Position numbers and translations under genes: made by a program. A stretch of 41,462 nucleotides of DNA from positions 31,116-72,577 of the forward strand of contig MFGJ01000007.1 in assembly GCA_001778235.1 (NCBI GenBank), in the 5' to 3' direction. Shown here in pieces: positions 41,002-41,462 of the stretch; position 1 is the stretch's first letter; each line of letters starts with the position of its first letter. The notes under the pieces are model-generated. The model ran no database searches, had not been told where the DNA came from, and saw only the letters and a list, made by a program, of their open reading frames with translations. Source of the stretch: Candidatus Falkowbacteria bacterium RIFOXYC2_FULL_36_12. GTDB lineage: Bacteria > Patescibacteriota > Patescibacteriia > UBA11705.

Positions 41002-41092
41002 ACTTCATATTTTTTCAAACAAAAAACTACTAATCTTGTTTTTGAACTTAAACCGATATTTTAATGGTTAGTAAAATAGATGATTAGTAGTC

Positions 41093-41338
41093 TTACTCTG
41101 AATAACTTTCATTTAATGTCCAGCAATTTTTTTCAGTATCAAAACACAATTTAAAATAATTAGACTTATTACTGACTGAATAAAAATACAATTTATCTCT
41201 GCCTCGTCTGACAGAATGAACTAGATTTACTTTGTCGATTTTGTATCTTCTATTGCCCCAACGGAAGTAAAGAGGCAAAGATTTATTTTTCAAAAATGCA
41301 CAGATCACTTCAATTGGTTCGTCAATTTTATTAAACAT
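41093..41338 (-). CDS. DUF6504-like small protein next to dinB
   Basis: 81 residues, MFNKIDEPIEVICAFLKN. The LPLYFRWGNRRYKIDKVNLV segment and the final CFDTEKNCWTLNESY resemble the small beta-sheet family (DUF6504 type, from memory) often found beside Y-family polymerases. An in-frame stop three codons upstream fixes the start at or after 41338; a weak AGGA lies about 13 bases before it. Expected to share regulation with dinB, 91 bases away. Confidence 0.7.
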   Translation of the reverse strand: MFNKIDEPIEVICAFLKNKSLPLYFRWGNRRYKIDKVNLVHSVRRGRDKLYFYSVSNKSNYFKLCFDTEKNCWTLNESYSE

Positions 41339-41462
41339 ACATTGTTAGGTCCTGCCAGAAACCTTTTATAGTACGACGATAAAAAGCTCGGAATCTTCGT
41401 TTTGACATAAATTTTGTTTTTGCTTTCGGGGGAAAGGATCAGACAACCCCATGCTTGAATAA

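Noticed and set aside
41331-41408. Basic 25-codon ORF upstream of the DUF6504-like gene (MSKRRFRAFYRR...)
   Set aside because: Overlaps the start of the better-supported gene, has no SD and runs into it out of frame; possible leader peptide but unsupported.

Overview
The window reads as a piece of an AT-rich bacterial chromosome, most likely from the Candidate Phyla Radiation (Patescibacteria, Parcubacteria-like). This rests on the gene set and gene sizes: a compact ATP synthase operon, an AlaRS without its C-terminal domain, a short MetRS, a translin-like protein next to MltG, a glycolytic operon, and many housekeeping genes without a Shine-Dalgarno (SD) sequence. The lineage is inferred, because no rRNA or tRNA gene is visible.

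Layout. 1-6957: ATP synthase operon on the minus strand in the order atpZ/I, B, E, F, H, A, G, D, with atpD cut by the window edge. It is interrupted between atpA and atpG by an oppositely oriented Cys-rich small gene with its own promoter, SD and terminator. 7049-10404: tatD, cvpA, a DUF559 nuclease with an adjoining nested palindrome, and metG. 10658-13135: alaS and an HD-domain gene on the plus strand, divergent from metG. 13121-21332: a tight seven-gene minus-strand operon, the most unusual part of the window. It encodes four radical-SAM proteins (one B12-binding with a PqqD-like tail, one SPASM-like, one RaSEA/Elp3-like, one with a variant Cys motif), a GT-B-type glycosyltransferase, a TrpB2-like PLP enzyme and a histidine phosphatase. 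It looks like a biosynthetic cluster of unknown product. 21508-24949: rsmI, a roughly 490-nt structured RNA with strong promoter and terminator, a membrane/Cys-rich protein, a second short RNA, an apparently leaderless orphan DNA methyltransferase and a small soluble protein. 25305-28172: translin-like gene, mltG, manC-type guanylyltransferase. 28505-29666: two orphan genes, one with extremely GC-rich codon use. 29684-31822: uppP, a DUF212/PAP2-like gene, mutM. 31921-38495: pgk, a SIMPL gene, eno and two tandem gpmI genes. 38530-41338: PH-like membrane protein, a 39-residue basic protein, a small orphan gene, dinB and a DUF6504-like gene.

Two recurrent patterns stand out. First, a set of lineage-specific small genes (2171, 22872, 24949, 28505, 29241, 39691) carry consensus sigma70-type promoters and strong AGGAGG sites, whereas the housekeeping genes mostly lack an SD. 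They look like self-contained expression cassettes placed between operons. Second, intergenic gaps carry inverted elements built from degenerate 8-9-nt tandem units: four copies of an AGCRAGTAM-type element, and an AT-rich GAAATATT-type family. All calls come from reading the sequence; no database search was possible.
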